A stretch of DNA of 64,000 bases from NCBI GenBank assembly GCA_006218045.1, contig VBWB01000020.1, positions 42,688 to 106,687 on the forward strand, read 5' to 3'. The notes under the pieces were generated by a model. That model saw only the letters and a list, made by a program, of their open reading frames with translations, had not been told where the DNA came from and did not search any database. This document shows, in pieces, positions 27,919-35,743 of the stretch; within the stretch, counting starts at the first letter, position 1, and each line of letters begins with the position of its first letter. A program made the position numbers and the translations under genes. The DNA comes from Stygiobacter sp. GTDB taxonomy: Bacteria; Pseudomonadota; Alphaproteobacteria; Rhodospirillales; Magnetospirillaceae.

Positions 27919-28000
27919 ATGGCAAGGAGAGGAGAGGGTTGATGGACAACCTGCTCCTTGCCCGCGTAGCCTAATGCGTTTCAGGCCATCGGTTCCAGGC

Positions 28001-29884
28001 CTAAATCTCCACCTGCGCCCCCAATTCCACCACGCGATTGCTGGGCAGGTGGAAAAAGTCCATGGCGTTGGTGGCCGAACGCGACATCCAGGAGAACACT
28101 TCCTCGCGCCATGGCGCCATGCCGGGGGTGACGGAGGGGATGATGGTTTCCCGCGACAGGAAATAGGATATGGACATGGGCTCGTAGAAAAAGCCCAACT
28201 GGTCGGTGCGGGCATGGGCCAGGGTCTTGGGGATGTTCAAATCCTCCATGAAGCCGAAGCGCAGGATCAGCCGCTGGATACCGGGCGAGATCACCGTGGA
28301 TTCCAGCCGCCGTTCGGCTGACACCACCGGCACTTCCTCGACACTGACGGTCATCAGGATGACCCGTTCATGCAGCACCTTGTTGTGTTTCATATTGTGC
28401 AGCAGGGCCAGCGGCACGCCTTCGCGCGTGCCGGTCAGGAAGATGGCGGTGCCGGGGACGCGGACGACGCGGTCCGACAGGGCGGCGACGAAATCCTCGA
28501 CCGGCATGGCCTCGGTGGAGAGTTTGGCCATCAGCAGGGCGCGGCCCTGTTTCCAGGTGGTCAACAGCACGAAGAGGACGATGGCGATGGCCAGCGGGAA
28601 CCAGCCGCCATCGGGAATCTTGGTGGAATTGGCCAGGAAGAAGGCCATTTCCAGCACCATGAAAATCCCCATCAGCACCAGCACCCGGCGTAGCCGCCAG
28701 CCCCAGTTCAGCACCATGACGATGCCGGCCAGGGCGGTGGTGATGATCATGGTGCCGGTGACGGCGATGCCATAGGCGGCGGCCAGATTGGACGACGTCT
28801 TGAAGCCGATGACCAGACCGATGACCACCACCAGCAGCATCCAGTTCATCACCGGCAGATAGACCTGCCCGATTTCCTGGGCCGAGGTGTGGATGATGGT
28901 CATGCGCGGCAGATAACCCAGCTGGATGGCCTGACGGGTGACCGAGAAGGCGCCCGAGATCACCGCCTGACTGGCGATGACGGTGGCGCAGGTGGCCAGC
29001 AGCAGCAAGGGTAGGCCGGCCCAGCCGGGAGCCATGTTGAACAGCGGGTTTTCGATGGTTTCGGGCCGGGCCAGCAACAAGGCGCCCTGGCCGAAATATT
29101 GCAGCAGCAGCGCCGGCAAGGCGACCAGATACCAAGCTAGGCGAATGGGGATTTTACCGAAATGGCCCATATCGGCATAAAGCGCCTCGGCCCCGGTCAC
29201 CGCCAGCACCACCGATCCCAGGGCCAAAAAGCCGGTCCAGCCGTCACTGGCGATGAACAGGATGGCCCAATGGGGGGACAAGGCTTTCAACACTTCCGGT
29301 GTCAGGCCGATATTGCGGATGCCGGTGACGGCGAGGACGGTGAACCACAACAGCATCACCGGGCCGAACACCTTGCCGACCGTATCGGTGCCGTGGCGTT
29401 GGATCAGGAACAGGACGACGACGATGACCAAGGTGGCGGGCATGATGTAGTCCTGCATGGCCGGGGCGACCACTTGCAGGCCTTCCACCGCCGACAGGAT
29501 GGAAATGGCCGGGGTGATGACGGCATCGCCATAGAACAGGGCGGCGGCGAAAATACCCAAGGTGACCACCAGCATGCCCAGGCCGGCGCGACCATGGGTC
29601 GCACGGCTGGCCAGGGCCAGCAGGGCGAGCGAGCCGCCCTCGCCGCGATTGTCGGCGCGCATGATGAAGGCGACGTATTTCGCCGACACCACCAGCATGA
29701 TCGACCAGAACATCAGGGACAGCACGCCCAGCACATGCAGCCGATCCAGGGGCAGCGGATGGTGACCGGCGAAGGTTTCCTTCATGGCGTAAAGCGGGCT
29801 GGTGCCGATATCGCCAAAGACGACACCGATGGCGCCGAACATCAGGGCGAAGACATTGCGCCGGGGCGCGTGCTCTGTGGTCAT
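28001..29884 (-). CDS. kup: Potassium uptake protein, KUP/HAK/KT family
   Basis: 627 residues, normal for Kup. The N-terminus GVVFGDIGTSPLYAMKETF (about residues 20-38) is the family hallmark, followed by about 12 membrane helices (to about residue 450) including FYGDAVITPAISILSAVEG, and a C-terminal cytosolic domain (about 460-627) ending LGAQVEI. It is a proton-coupled potassium importer of the inner membrane. It is transcribed alone; a possible terminator lies downstream at 27891-27918. Confidence 0.97.
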   Translation of the reverse strand: MTTEHAPRRNVFALMFGAIGVVFGDIGTSPLYAMKETFAGHHPLPLDRLHVLGVLSLMFWSIMLVVSAKYVAFIMRADNRGEGGSLALLALASRATHGRAGLGMLVVTLGIFAAALFYGDAVITPAISILSAVEGLQVVAPAMQDYIMPATLVIVVVLFLIQRHGTDTVGKVFGPVMLLWFTVLAVTGIRNIGLTPEVLKALSPHWAILFIASDGWTGFLALGSVVLAVTGAEALYADMGHFGKIPIRLAWYLVALPALLLQYFGQGALLLARPETIENPLFNMAPGWAGLPLLLLATCATVIASQAVISGAFSVTRQAIQLGYLPRMTIIHTSAQEIGQVYLPVMNWMLLVVVIGLVIGFKTSSNLAAAYGIAVTGTMIITTALAGIVMVLNWGWRLRRVLVLMGIFMVLEMAFFLANSTKIPDGGWFPLAIAIVLFVLLTTWKQGRALLMAKLSTEAMPVEDFVAALSDRVVRVPGTAIFLTGTREGVPLALLHNMKHNKVLHERVILMTVSVEEVPVVSAERRLESTVISPGIQRLILRFGFMEDLNIPKTLAHARTDQLGFFYEPMSISYFLSRETIIPSVTPGMAPWREEVFSWMSRSATNAMDFFHLPSNRVVELGAQVEI

Positions 29885-29940
29885 GGGCGCTCATCCGCCG
29901 TTTCGCAGACGCACATAAGGCAACCACCTGAGTTTCGGTG

Positions 29941-30678
29941 TCAATCCTCCTGTACTTGTCCTCTCAGCAATTGGGTGACGAATTCCGGCACCAACCGGGT
30001 TGCCGGGCCGTGGCGGCTTTCGGCGAACAGGTTGGCGCCCTCGCTGGGGTCCAGGTTCAGTTCCAGCGTGTGGGCGCGGTCCAGGCGGCGTATCTGGGCG
30101 ACGAAGCCGGCGGCGGGATAGACGCTGCCCGACGTTCCCACCGACACGAACAGGTCGCAGTGCAGCAGAGCCGCCATGATCCGTTCCATCTCCAGCGGGA
30201 TTTCACCGAACCACACCACATGGGGGCGGAGCATGCCGGTACGGCGGCAATCGGGGCAGGCATGGTCGACGGTCAGATCCTGATGCCAGGGTAGCGGCAG
30301 GGCGCAATGGGTGCAGCGTACTTTCAGCAATTCGCCATGCATGTGGATCAGGTTGCGGCTGCCGGCCCGTTCGTGCAGGTCGTCGATGTTTTGGGTGATG
30401 ATCAACACCTTGCCCGGCCAGCGCCGTTCCAACTCGGCCAGGGCCTGATGGGCGGCGTTGGGGGCGAGGGTCGGGTCCAGCAACGACCGTCGACGGGCAT
30501 TGTAGAAATCGTGCACCAGCTCGGGATCGGCCTGGAAACCCTCGGGGGTGGCCACGTCCTCCAGCCGCACCTTGGACCACAGGCCGCCCTCGCAGCGGAA
30601 GGTATCAAGGCCGGATTCCTTGGAAATACCGGCGCCGGTCAGGACGACGATGGAACCGCTTGCTGGGATTGGCCGCAT
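29941..30678 (-). CDS. cobB: NAD-dependent protein deacylase, sirtuin family
   Basis: 245 residues from the ATG at 30678, preceded by GAGGT at 5 bases; the frame is open further upstream but that part overlaps the divergent gene. The NAD-binding motif GAGISKESGLDTFR (about residues 16-29), TQNIDDLHERAG, the catalytic histidine in HMHGEL, and two zinc Cys pairs (CTHC and CPDC) are all present. The family removes acyl groups from lysines; a class III (CobB-like) enzyme, possibly with desuccinylase preference, is likely but not proven. It is divergent from the phosphatase gene. Confidence 0.95.
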   Translation of the reverse strand: MRPIPASGSIVVLTGAGISKESGLDTFRCEGGLWSKVRLEDVATPEGFQADPELVHDFYNARRRSLLDPTLAPNAAHQALAELERRWPGKVLIITQNIDDLHERAGSRNLIHMHGELLKVRCTHCALPLPWHQDLTVDHACPDCRRTGMLRPHVVWFGEIPLEMERIMAALLHCDLFVSVGTSGSVYPAAGFVAQIRRLDRAHTLELNLDPSEGANLFAESRHGPATRLVPEFVTQLLRGQVQED

Positions 30679-30738
30679 GTTGACCTCGATGTGGTGAAGA
30701 CTCTTGCGATGGCGCCTGGAAGGCGATATGCCCATCTG

Positions 30739-31212
30739 ATGATTAAAGTTCTGTTCGTCTGTACCGGCAATATCTGTCGCTCCCCCACCGCCGAGGGCGT
30801 GTTCCGCGCCCTGGTGGAAAGCCACGGTTTGTCCGACCATATCATGGTCGATTCCGCCGGTACCCATGCCTATCACGTGGGCGAGCCGCCGGATAGCCGA
30901 TCCACCGCCGCAGCCCGCAAGCGCGGGATCGACCTGTCGGGCCAGCGGGCGCGTAAGGTCAGGGGCGCGGATTTCGACGATTTCGATCTGGTTCTGGCCA
31001 TGGACCGGTCGCACCAGCAAAGCCTGGTCCAGCTGTGCCCCAAGGCGTGGGAAGATAAGGTGCGGCTGTTCCTGTCCTTTGCCCCGGAACTGGGCTTGCG
31101 CGACGTCCCCGACCCTTATTATGGCGCCGGCGACGGCTTTGAGCGGGTTTTGGACATGATCGAGGCCGGCTCCCGCGGTTTGCTGGACCATGTCAGGACA
31201 CGGCTCGCGTGA
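30739..31212 (+). CDS. Low molecular weight protein-tyrosine-phosphatase
   Basis: 157 residues. The P-loop VCTGNICRS has nucleophile Cys8 and Arg14, and the C-terminal DPYYG holds the general-acid aspartate (about 124). An in-frame ATG at 30709 would add 10 residues; neither start has a strong ribosome site. The enzyme class dephosphorylates protein tyrosines, often bacterial tyrosine kinases or exopolysaccharide regulators. Its stop overlaps the GTG start of the fructosamine-kinase-like gene (GTGA), so the two are translated as a pair. Confidence 0.93.
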   Translation: MIKVLFVCTGNICRSPTAEGVFRALVESHGLSDHIMVDSAGTHAYHVGEPPDSRSTAAARKRGIDLSGQRARKVRGADFDDFDLVLAMDRSHQQSLVQLCPKAWEDKVRLFLSFAPELGLRDVPDPYYGAGDGFERVLDMIEAGSRGLLDHVRTRLA

Positions 31213-32051
31213 CGCCGGAACTGGTGCGTCAGGTCGAGCGTTATACCGGTCGCAACGTTGCCGGGGTGCGGGCCATGGCCGGCGGCAGCACCGCCAGGGT
31301 GTGGCTGGTGGATTTGACCAATGGCGGCAAGGTGGTGGCCAAGACCGGCTCCGCCGTGGCGGTGGAAGGCTGGATGCTGCGCCTGCTGGCGGCCCAGACC
31401 CGCATGCCGGTCCCCCATGTGGTCCATGATGGCGACAATTTGCTGCTGCTGGATTACGTCCCCGCCGGCGATCCGCTGGAAGGCGCGGCCGAGCGGCACG
31501 CCGCCCAGGTTCTGGCTGATTTGCACCAGCACACTTGGCATTCCTTCGGCCTTGATCGCGATACGGTTATCGGCGGTTTGGCGCAAAGCAATGTTCCCAC
31601 TGCCCGCTGGCTGGATTTCTTCCGCGACCAGCGCCTGCTGGCCATGGCCCGGCAGGCGCTGGATTGCGGTCATCTGCCCATGGTGATGATGGACGGTATC
31701 GAACGTCTGGCGGCACGCCTGGGCAATTGGATCACCGAGCCGGCGCGCCCGGCCCTGGTCCACGGCGATTGCTGGGGCGGCAATATCCTGGTCAAGGGTG
31801 GACGGGTGGCGGCGTTCATCGACCCGGCCTTGTATTACGGTCATGGCGAGATGGATTTGGCCTTCTCCACCATGTTCGGCACCTTCGGGGATGACTTTTT
31901 CGCCGTCTATGGCGAGATCAATCCGATCGAGCCCGGCTTTTTCGAGGAGCGCCGGGATTTGTACCTGCTTTATCCGTTGCTGGTACATGTTCGGCTGTTC
32001 GGCGGCGCCTATGTGGGCGGGGTCGCGCGGGTGCTGGACCGCTTCCTGTAA
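31209..32051 (+). CDS. Fructosamine kinase family protein
   Basis: 280 residues, GTG start overlapping the previous stop. The protein-kinase-like fold shows AGGSTARVW near the N-terminus (the family usually has SGG), the catalytic HGDCWGGNIL (about residues 184-193) and the IDPALYYGHGEMDLAF metal-binding segment. Family knowledge: these enzymes phosphorylate ketosamines on glycated proteins, leading to deglycation. Coupling to a low-molecular-weight tyrosine phosphatase gene recurs in bacteria and suggests a shared repair pathway; this is inference. Confidence 0.93.
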   Translation: MTPELVRQVERYTGRNVAGVRAMAGGSTARVWLVDLTNGGKVVAKTGSAVAVEGWMLRLLAAQTRMPVPHVVHDGDNLLLLDYVPAGDPLEGAAERHAAQVLADLHQHTWHSFGLDRDTVIGGLAQSNVPTARWLDFFRDQRLLAMARQALDCGHLPMVMMDGIERLAARLGNWITEPARPALVHGDCWGGNILVKGGRVAAFIDPALYYGHGEMDLAFSTMFGTFGDDFFAVYGEINPIEPGFFEERRDLYLLYPLLVHVRLFGGAYVGGVARVLDRFL

Positions 32052-32053
32052 GG

Positions 32054-32075
32054 GGAAAACCGCCGACCGTTTTCC
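32054..32075 (+). terminator. Weak hairpin after the fructosamine-kinase-like gene
   Basis: GGAAAAC (32054-32060) and GTTTTCC (32069-32075) pair over 7 bases right after the stop. There is no clear T-run, so termination may be partial. Confidence 0.35.
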
Positions 32076-32149
32076 GCTTTCGTCCATTCAGAAGGAAATC
32101 CTCTTTTGGTTCCGGCGGATAGAGGCGGCTCCATACGGGTTTAGCGGAT

Positions 32150-32350
32150 AGAATGGCGTGGTCTCCACCTGCGGCACGGCCTGCACCGTTCCAAACATCT
32201 CGGACGTGCGGGCTGGAAAAGTTATGGCCCGGATTGCCTCCGGCATGTTCGGAGGGCTCGGCGCCGTTATCCGGGCGGCCAGAGTGTAGACCTTGTTTTT
32301 CCAGCCGGCGGAGGCTGTTGCTCAACTCGGAGCAAGTCATGTTGCTCCGG
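32150..32350 (+). ncRNA. Candidate structured RNA in a gene-free interval
   Basis: No convincing gene lies between 32052 and 32620. This part folds densely: GGCTGGAAAA (32211-32220) pairs exactly with TTTTCCAGCC (32297-32306). Inside, GCCCGGA (32227-32233) pairs with TCCGGGC (32270-32276), enclosing CCTCCG/CGGAGG (32237-32242/32250-32255). The segment GTGCGGGCTG (32206-32215) can instead pair with CGGCCTGCAC (32177-32186), excluding the first stem. A further stem, CGGAGCAA/TTGCTCCG, lies at 32328-32349. I do not recognise a known RNA family. Strand is assigned by neighbour orientation only. Confidence 0.4.
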
Positions 32351-32397
32351 ACGGAGGTTGGGCTGCTGCGACGATGGGTGCCGTGGGCGTGTTCCCG

Positions 32398-32431
32398 ATT
32401 AGCCGATTTCGTTCAATCGAAATCGGCTAAT
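32398..32431. repeat. Perfect 14-bp inverted repeat (palindromic hairpin)
   Basis: ATTAGCCGATTTCG (32398-32411) and CGAAATCGGCTAAT (32418-32431) are exact complements with a 6-base TTCAAT loop, followed by TTAATAG. It may end the candidate structured RNA or be a protein-binding site upstream of the CBS-domain gene. A second, weaker hairpin follows (about 32437-32467). From there to 32620 I see nothing else. Confidence 0.7.
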
Positions 32432-32620
32432 TTAATAGGGGGCGGAAAAACTCTGTTTGCCCCCCCTGATCCGTCACCCCTGCGCCCCCGATTCCGCCGA
32501 TCATAGGGGCAGGATTTAGCATCCGTTTACAGACTGGATGCGTCGGGTTATCTGGCGGCGGAAATCCTGTTAGCAATGATCGGGTATGACCTCGAGCATG
32601 AAAGATATTGGGGATTCGCC

Positions 32621-33007
32621 ATGACGGTTGAAGACGTTCTGCGGGATAAAGGCCACGAAGTCCACACCATCGGCTTGGGTGTCAGTCTGCACGAGGCGGC
32701 GGGGGTGATGTTGGATCGCAATATCGGCGCCTTGCTGTGCGTCGATGGCAGTGGCGGCATCATCGGCATTCTGTCGGAACGCGATCTGACCCGCAGCATG
32801 GCCATGCATGGGCATGAGGCCATCGACCGTACGGTCAGCCAGTGCATGAATCGCGATGTCATCGCCTGCCGCGCCGACGACGAGGTCGGCAATCTGCTGT
32901 CGATCATGACGGAAACCCGCTGCCGCCACCTGCCGGTGGTGCAGGAAGGTCAAGTCATCGGTCTGGTTTCCATCGGCGACCTGATCAAGGCCGAACACCG
33001 GCTTTGA
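32621..33007 (+). CDS. Tandem CBS-domain protein
   Basis: 128 residues from the ATG at 32621 (MTVEDVLRDKG), which has GGGGATT upstream; an in-frame ATG at 32576 would add 15 residues without family similarity. Two CBS motifs fill the protein: the first includes VMLDRNIGALLCVDGSG and SERDLTRSMA, the second CRHLPVVQEGQVIGLVSIGDL. CBS pairs bind adenosyl nucleotides and usually regulate partner proteins. As a stand-alone pair its partner is unknown. It follows the long structured gap, which may regulate it. Confidence 0.9.
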   Translation: MTVEDVLRDKGHEVHTIGLGVSLHEAAGVMLDRNIGALLCVDGSGGIIGILSERDLTRSMAMHGHEAIDRTVSQCMNRDVIACRADDEVGNLLSIMTETRCRHLPVVQEGQVIGLVSIGDLIKAEHRL

Positions 33008-33029
33008 TCAGGCATCCATGGCGATCGGC

Positions 33030-33278
33030 TCAGGCCTTGGGCTTGGCCGGGCTTTTTCCAGCCTTGGGGTCCGCCGTTTTCGCCTTGGCGGCAGCGGCGG
33101 TCTTTTCCGCACTCTTGGATGCGGCCTTGGGTTTGGGCGCTGCTTTGGCCTTGGCCGGGACAGCGGTCAAGGCGGCTTCCGCCTGTAGCCAGTAATCCAT
33201 GGCCCGGCCCTCGGGGGCGCCGTCCTCTTGCCAAAGGCGATAGGCCAATTCCCGAACCTGTTCGTGCACGACGCTCAT
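33030..33278 (-). CDS. DUF2934 family protein with Lys/Ala-rich tail
   Basis: 82 residues from the ATG at 33278; an upstream start at 33377 would add 33 residues that do not look conserved. The core EQVRELAYRLWQEDGAPEGR plus DYWLQAE is the DUF2934 motif, common in alphaproteobacteria. The remaining 40 residues are almost only Ala, Lys and Pro, like a histone H1-type tail, so nucleic-acid contact is possible. No proven function for the family is known to me. Confidence 0.8.
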   Translation of the reverse strand: MSVVHEQVRELAYRLWQEDGAPEGRAMDYWLQAEAALTAVPAKAKAAPKPKAASKSAEKTAAAAKAKTADPKAGKSPAKPKA

Positions 33279-33392
33279 TGTCTCGGTCCCCTTGTCCAAC
33301 TCATCCGGGGGTAAGGTAACCCAGGCAAGCAAGGCCAGACAATCGTTCTGGTCGTTTTTTGCGGCGCGGCCATCCATTGATGATCAAGCCGC

Positions 33393-33421
33393 TTGACAGA
33401 GGGGCGGCTTTGTTCTATGAA
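33393..33421 (+). promoter_or_regulatory. Predicted promoter of a short transcript
   Basis: TTGACA (33393-33398, perfect -35) and TATGAA (33416-33421, 4 of 6 for -10) are 17 bases apart. Transcription would start near 33428 and meet a very strong terminator only about 35-80 bases later. Confidence 0.55.
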
Positions 33422-33427
33422 TGTTCC

Positions 33428-33508
33428 TATCACCGCCACACTTGCGTCCGCAATTCGGGCGGCAAAGAAAAACGGCCCCAGAGCAATCCGGGGCCGTTTT
33501 TCTTTGCC
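33428..33508 (+). ncRNA. Candidate small RNA, about 80 nt, ending in a strong terminator
   Basis: The start is inferred from the promoter just upstream. The transcript would contain a small hairpin (about 33446-33461) and end in a perfect 19-bp stem with a TTTTTCTTT tail. No credible short coding sequence spans it. It is transcribed towards the chemoreceptor-like gene that ends at 33526 on the other strand. Expression is unverified. Confidence 0.45.
33461..33508. terminator. Bidirectional intrinsic terminator
   Basis: A 19-base arm (33461-33479, ending AACGGCCCC) is the exact complement of 33490-33508 (starting GGGGCCGTT). Both strands carry a T-rich tail, so it can end both the minus-strand gene at 33526 and any plus-strand transcript. 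Confidence 0.88.
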
Positions 33509-33525
33509 TGACGGCGGGGCTGGAA

Positions 33526-34221
33526 TCAGCCCCGCAGGCCTTGCAGGTTTTCAATGCCGAGACGGCGCAGCGAATCGACTTTTTCCAGGGCGCGGCGAAC
33601 GGCGTCGGAGGCATCGTCGATCATGGTGCGCAGGTTGTCGACGTAGCGGCGCATGGTGTCGGACACCGTGCGGAACTCTTTTTCGTGGACACCGGCGGCG
33701 GCGGCTTCGATGGCGATGTTGGTGGCGATGGAATCGGACTGGCTGACCACTTCCTCGACACCGTGGGCGCGGCGCGACAGGTCTTCGACGTTGGACGACA
33801 AATCGTCCAGCTTGTCGACCAGGGCGCGCATCATCTCGGCGAACTGGGTGCTGTCGGCACCATCAGCCGAGGATTCCTCGATGCAGCGCAATTGCTTGAG
33901 TTCGTCCTCGATCTTCTGCGACAGGGTTTCGGTGCGGGTGCGCAGCTGGTTCATCTCGCCGCGGATCTGGGCCAGACGGTTGACCAATTCACGGGTGTAC
34001 TGGGTCAGGGCGCGAACGGCACGGCCCTTGTCGCCGGCGCGACCGGCGGCCAATTCGGCGTTCAGCGACAAGATGCGCAGGTTTTCCGCCAGCTCGTCCA
34101 ATTCGCCAAAGGCATGGAAGGCGCGGCGGCAATCGCTGAGCAGGGCATTGGCGCGCGCTTCGATGCGATCGGTGCGCTGAGTGCCGGAGGCGCCGCGCGC
34201 CGTGGTTTCGACTTGAGTCAT
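33526..34221 (-). CDS. Small soluble chemoreceptor-like coiled-coil protein
   Basis: 231 residues with no membrane segment. Long heptad-rich helices run almost throughout. The LRILSLNAELAAGRAGDKGRA segment (about residues 47-67) resembles the NLLALNAAIEAARAGE-type hairpin tip of methyl-accepting chemotaxis proteins; a second similar segment, IATNIAIEAAAAGVHEKEFRTVSDTMRRY, lies near residues 164-192. It lacks HAMP and sensory domains. It may be a stand-alone signalling or structural relative of chemoreceptors; CheA/CheW interaction is not shown. It ends at the bidirectional terminator. Confidence 0.75.
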   Translation of the reverse strand: MTQVETTARGASGTQRTDRIEARANALLSDCRRAFHAFGELDELAENLRILSLNAELAAGRAGDKGRAVRALTQYTRELVNRLAQIRGEMNQLRTRTETLSQKIEDELKQLRCIEESSADGADSTQFAEMMRALVDKLDDLSSNVEDLSRRAHGVEEVVSQSDSIATNIAIEAAAAGVHEKEFRTVSDTMRRYVDNLRTMIDDASDAVRRALEKVDSLRRLGIENLQGLRG

Positions 34222-34568
34222 GACGTTTCAGCAATCCCTTAGAAGGCCAGGAAAACCCTATCCGCGTAGCGGCTTGATCATAACCATTTTCACGCCCGGC
34301 AACAGCGGGATTTTTTTCTTTCAAACAGTTTGGCCCGGCAGCCGTGGCGCGCCCTTCGTGGTGCGCGCCGTCAGGCGCTGGCCTCCCCCTCTTCCGCGCT
34401 CGTCCTCTCGGCGCGGAAGAGGGGTTGAAACGCCTTGCCGGAGAACCGAGCAGCCCCATCGGGGCAGCGGCCCGGCGGCAGCGGCAACGACCCGGCGGCC
34501 CTTGGGCCAGAACCGGCGCCGGCCCCCGCACCCTCACGCAAGACACGGATTCTCAAAGGAAAATCATC
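34222..34568. other. Junction between chromosome and phage block, with two strong hairpins
   Basis: This 347-base interval has no convincing gene. It contains GGCGCGC/GCGCGCC (about 34346-34369) and a 14-bp perfect stem, CCCCTCTTCCGCGC (34386-34399) with GCGCGGAAGAGGGG (34411-34424), loop of 11. These lie in the leader of the capsid gene. A short GCCCCATCGGGGC hairpin follows. I found no attachment-site repeat or tRNA end. Missing portal and scaffold genes would be expected here in a T7-like phage. Confidence 0.6.
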
Positions 34569-35387
34569 ATGTCGACTTCGGTCATCAACGGTTACTCGAA
34601 GGATTATGGCGCTCAGGTCCATGCCGCCTATCAGCGCCAGGGCACCAAATTGCGCAATACCGTGCGCACCCGCAACAACGTCACCGGCGCCATCGCCGTG
34701 TTCCAGAAGGTGGGCAAGGGAGCCGCCAGCACCAAGGCCCGTCATGGCAAGGTGCCGGTCATGAACGTCGATCACCAGACGGTGGAATGCCAGCTTTACG
34801 ACTATTACGCCGGCGACTGGCTGGACAAGCTGGACGAATTGAAGATCGAGCACGACGAACGCGCGGTTCTGGTCAATGCCGGCGCCTATGCCCTGGGCCG
34901 CAAGACCGACGAACTGATCATCGCCGAATTGGACAAGTCCACCAATTACGCCCTTGACGGCACCACTGGCCTGACCAAGGCCAAGGTGCTGGAAGCGTTC
35001 GAGATGCTGGGCGAGGCCGATGTCCCCGATGATGGCGAGCGTTATGCCGTCATCGGCTGGAAGCAATGGTCCGATCTGTTGCAGATCGCCGAATTTTCCG
35101 ACGCCGATTATGTCGGTGACGACGATCTGCCGTGGAAGGGCACCCAGGCCAAGAACTGGCTGGGCACCTTGTGGATGCCCCATTCCGGTCTGACCAAGGC
35201 GGGCAGCGTCCGCCATTGCTATTGGTACCACAAGACCGCCATCGGCCACGCCGTCGGCTCGGAAGTGAAGTCGGAAATCACCTATCACGGCGATCGTGCC
35301 GCCTGGTTCTGCAACAACATGATGTCGCAGGGCTCGGCCCTGATCGACCCGGCCGGCGTGGTCTCGCTGCGCTGCCTGGAAGCGTAA
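34569..35387 (+). CDS. Phage major capsid protein (podovirus type)
   Basis: 272 residues from the ATG at 34569, preceded by AAAGGAAAA. The start INGYSKDYGAQVHAAYQRQGTKL and the end with YHKTAIGHAVGSEV...MSQGSALIDP match capsid proteins of T7-like and related podoviruses (HK97-type fold expected). It is the first gene of the phage block and is followed by a small head gene and tail tubular genes, the T7 order. In T7 the portal and scaffold genes would precede it; here the chromosomal chemoreceptor-like gene does. Confidence 0.85.
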   Translation: MSTSVINGYSKDYGAQVHAAYQRQGTKLRNTVRTRNNVTGAIAVFQKVGKGAASTKARHGKVPVMNVDHQTVECQLYDYYAGDWLDKLDELKIEHDERAVLVNAGAYALGRKTDELIIAELDKSTNYALDGTTGLTKAKVLEAFEMLGEADVPDDGERYAVIGWKQWSDLLQIAEFSDADYVGDDDLPWKGTQAKNWLGTLWMPHSGLTKAGSVRHCYWYHKTAIGHAVGSEVKSEITYHGDRAAWFCNNMMSQGSALIDPAGVVSLRCLEA

Positions 35388-35400
35388 GGAGTCCCTGAAT

Positions 35401-35670
35401 ATGGCTTATCTGTCCAAGGATCTGTCCGTCCTGGCCTATGCCAACGGCTTCACCCTGTGGCATTACGCCACCGCCGATGCCGGCGGCGTCGTCGATACGT
35501 CGGGCTATTTCAATCCCGCCGCCGACATGCTGCGCGCCGGCGACATGATCATCGCCAACCTGGAAACCGCGGGCACGCAAAAGGCCGGACTGTTCTTCGT
35601 CCGCCAAGCCGCGTCCGGCGTGGTCGACGTCGCCGACATGACCCAGGTGGGGGCGGCCAACACCGATTGA
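35401..35670 (+). CDS. Small phage protein next to capsid, possible decoration protein
   Basis: 89 residues, starting 13 bases after the capsid stop, with AAGGAG before it. The sequence (LSVLAYANGFTLWHYATADAG, then a beta-rich end) has no membrane segment or known catalytic motif. Its place after the major capsid gene, size, and the terminator that follows suggest a head decoration or minor head protein. This is by position; I do not recognise the family with confidence. Confidence 0.6.
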   Translation: MAYLSKDLSVLAYANGFTLWHYATADAGGVVDTSGYFNPAADMLRAGDMIIANLETAGTQKAGLFFVRQAASGVVDVADMTQVGAANTD

Positions 35671-35680
35671 GCCTGAACAC

Positions 35681-35717
35681 CGGGGCCGTCCCAGGTTCGG
35701 GGCGGCCCCCTTTTTTT
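35681..35717 (+). terminator. Intrinsic terminator after the capsid genes
   Basis: CGGGGCCG (35681-35688) pairs with the CGGCCCC arm (35703-35709), followed by seven T (35711-35717). Its place after the capsid genes matches the T7 terminator that follows gene 10. Confidence 0.88.
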
Positions 35718-35743
35718 CGACACCCCCCATCAGGAGACCCGCC

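Noticed and set aside
31918..32340. Minus-strand frame of 140 codons reaching into the structured gap
   Set aside because: Half of it is antisense to the fructosamine-kinase-like gene, and the rest covers RNA-like inverted repeats. No recognisable domain.
32150..32350. 6S RNA, tmRNA, RNase P RNA or SRP RNA at the structured interval
   Set aside because: The size, stem order and conserved loop sequences of these RNAs do not fit; no tag peptide frame or SRP tetraloop helix is visible.
32153..32506. Plus-strand frame of 117 codons in the gap before the CBS gene
   Set aside because: Composition is Pro/Arg/Ser/Cys-rich, there is no ribosome site, and it runs across several hairpins and the perfect palindrome.
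34220..34957. Plus-strand frame through the capsid leader that might be a scaffold or portal remnant
   Set aside because: It overlaps the capsid gene in another frame and is Arg/Pro-rich with no phage resemblance. I found no portal remnant.
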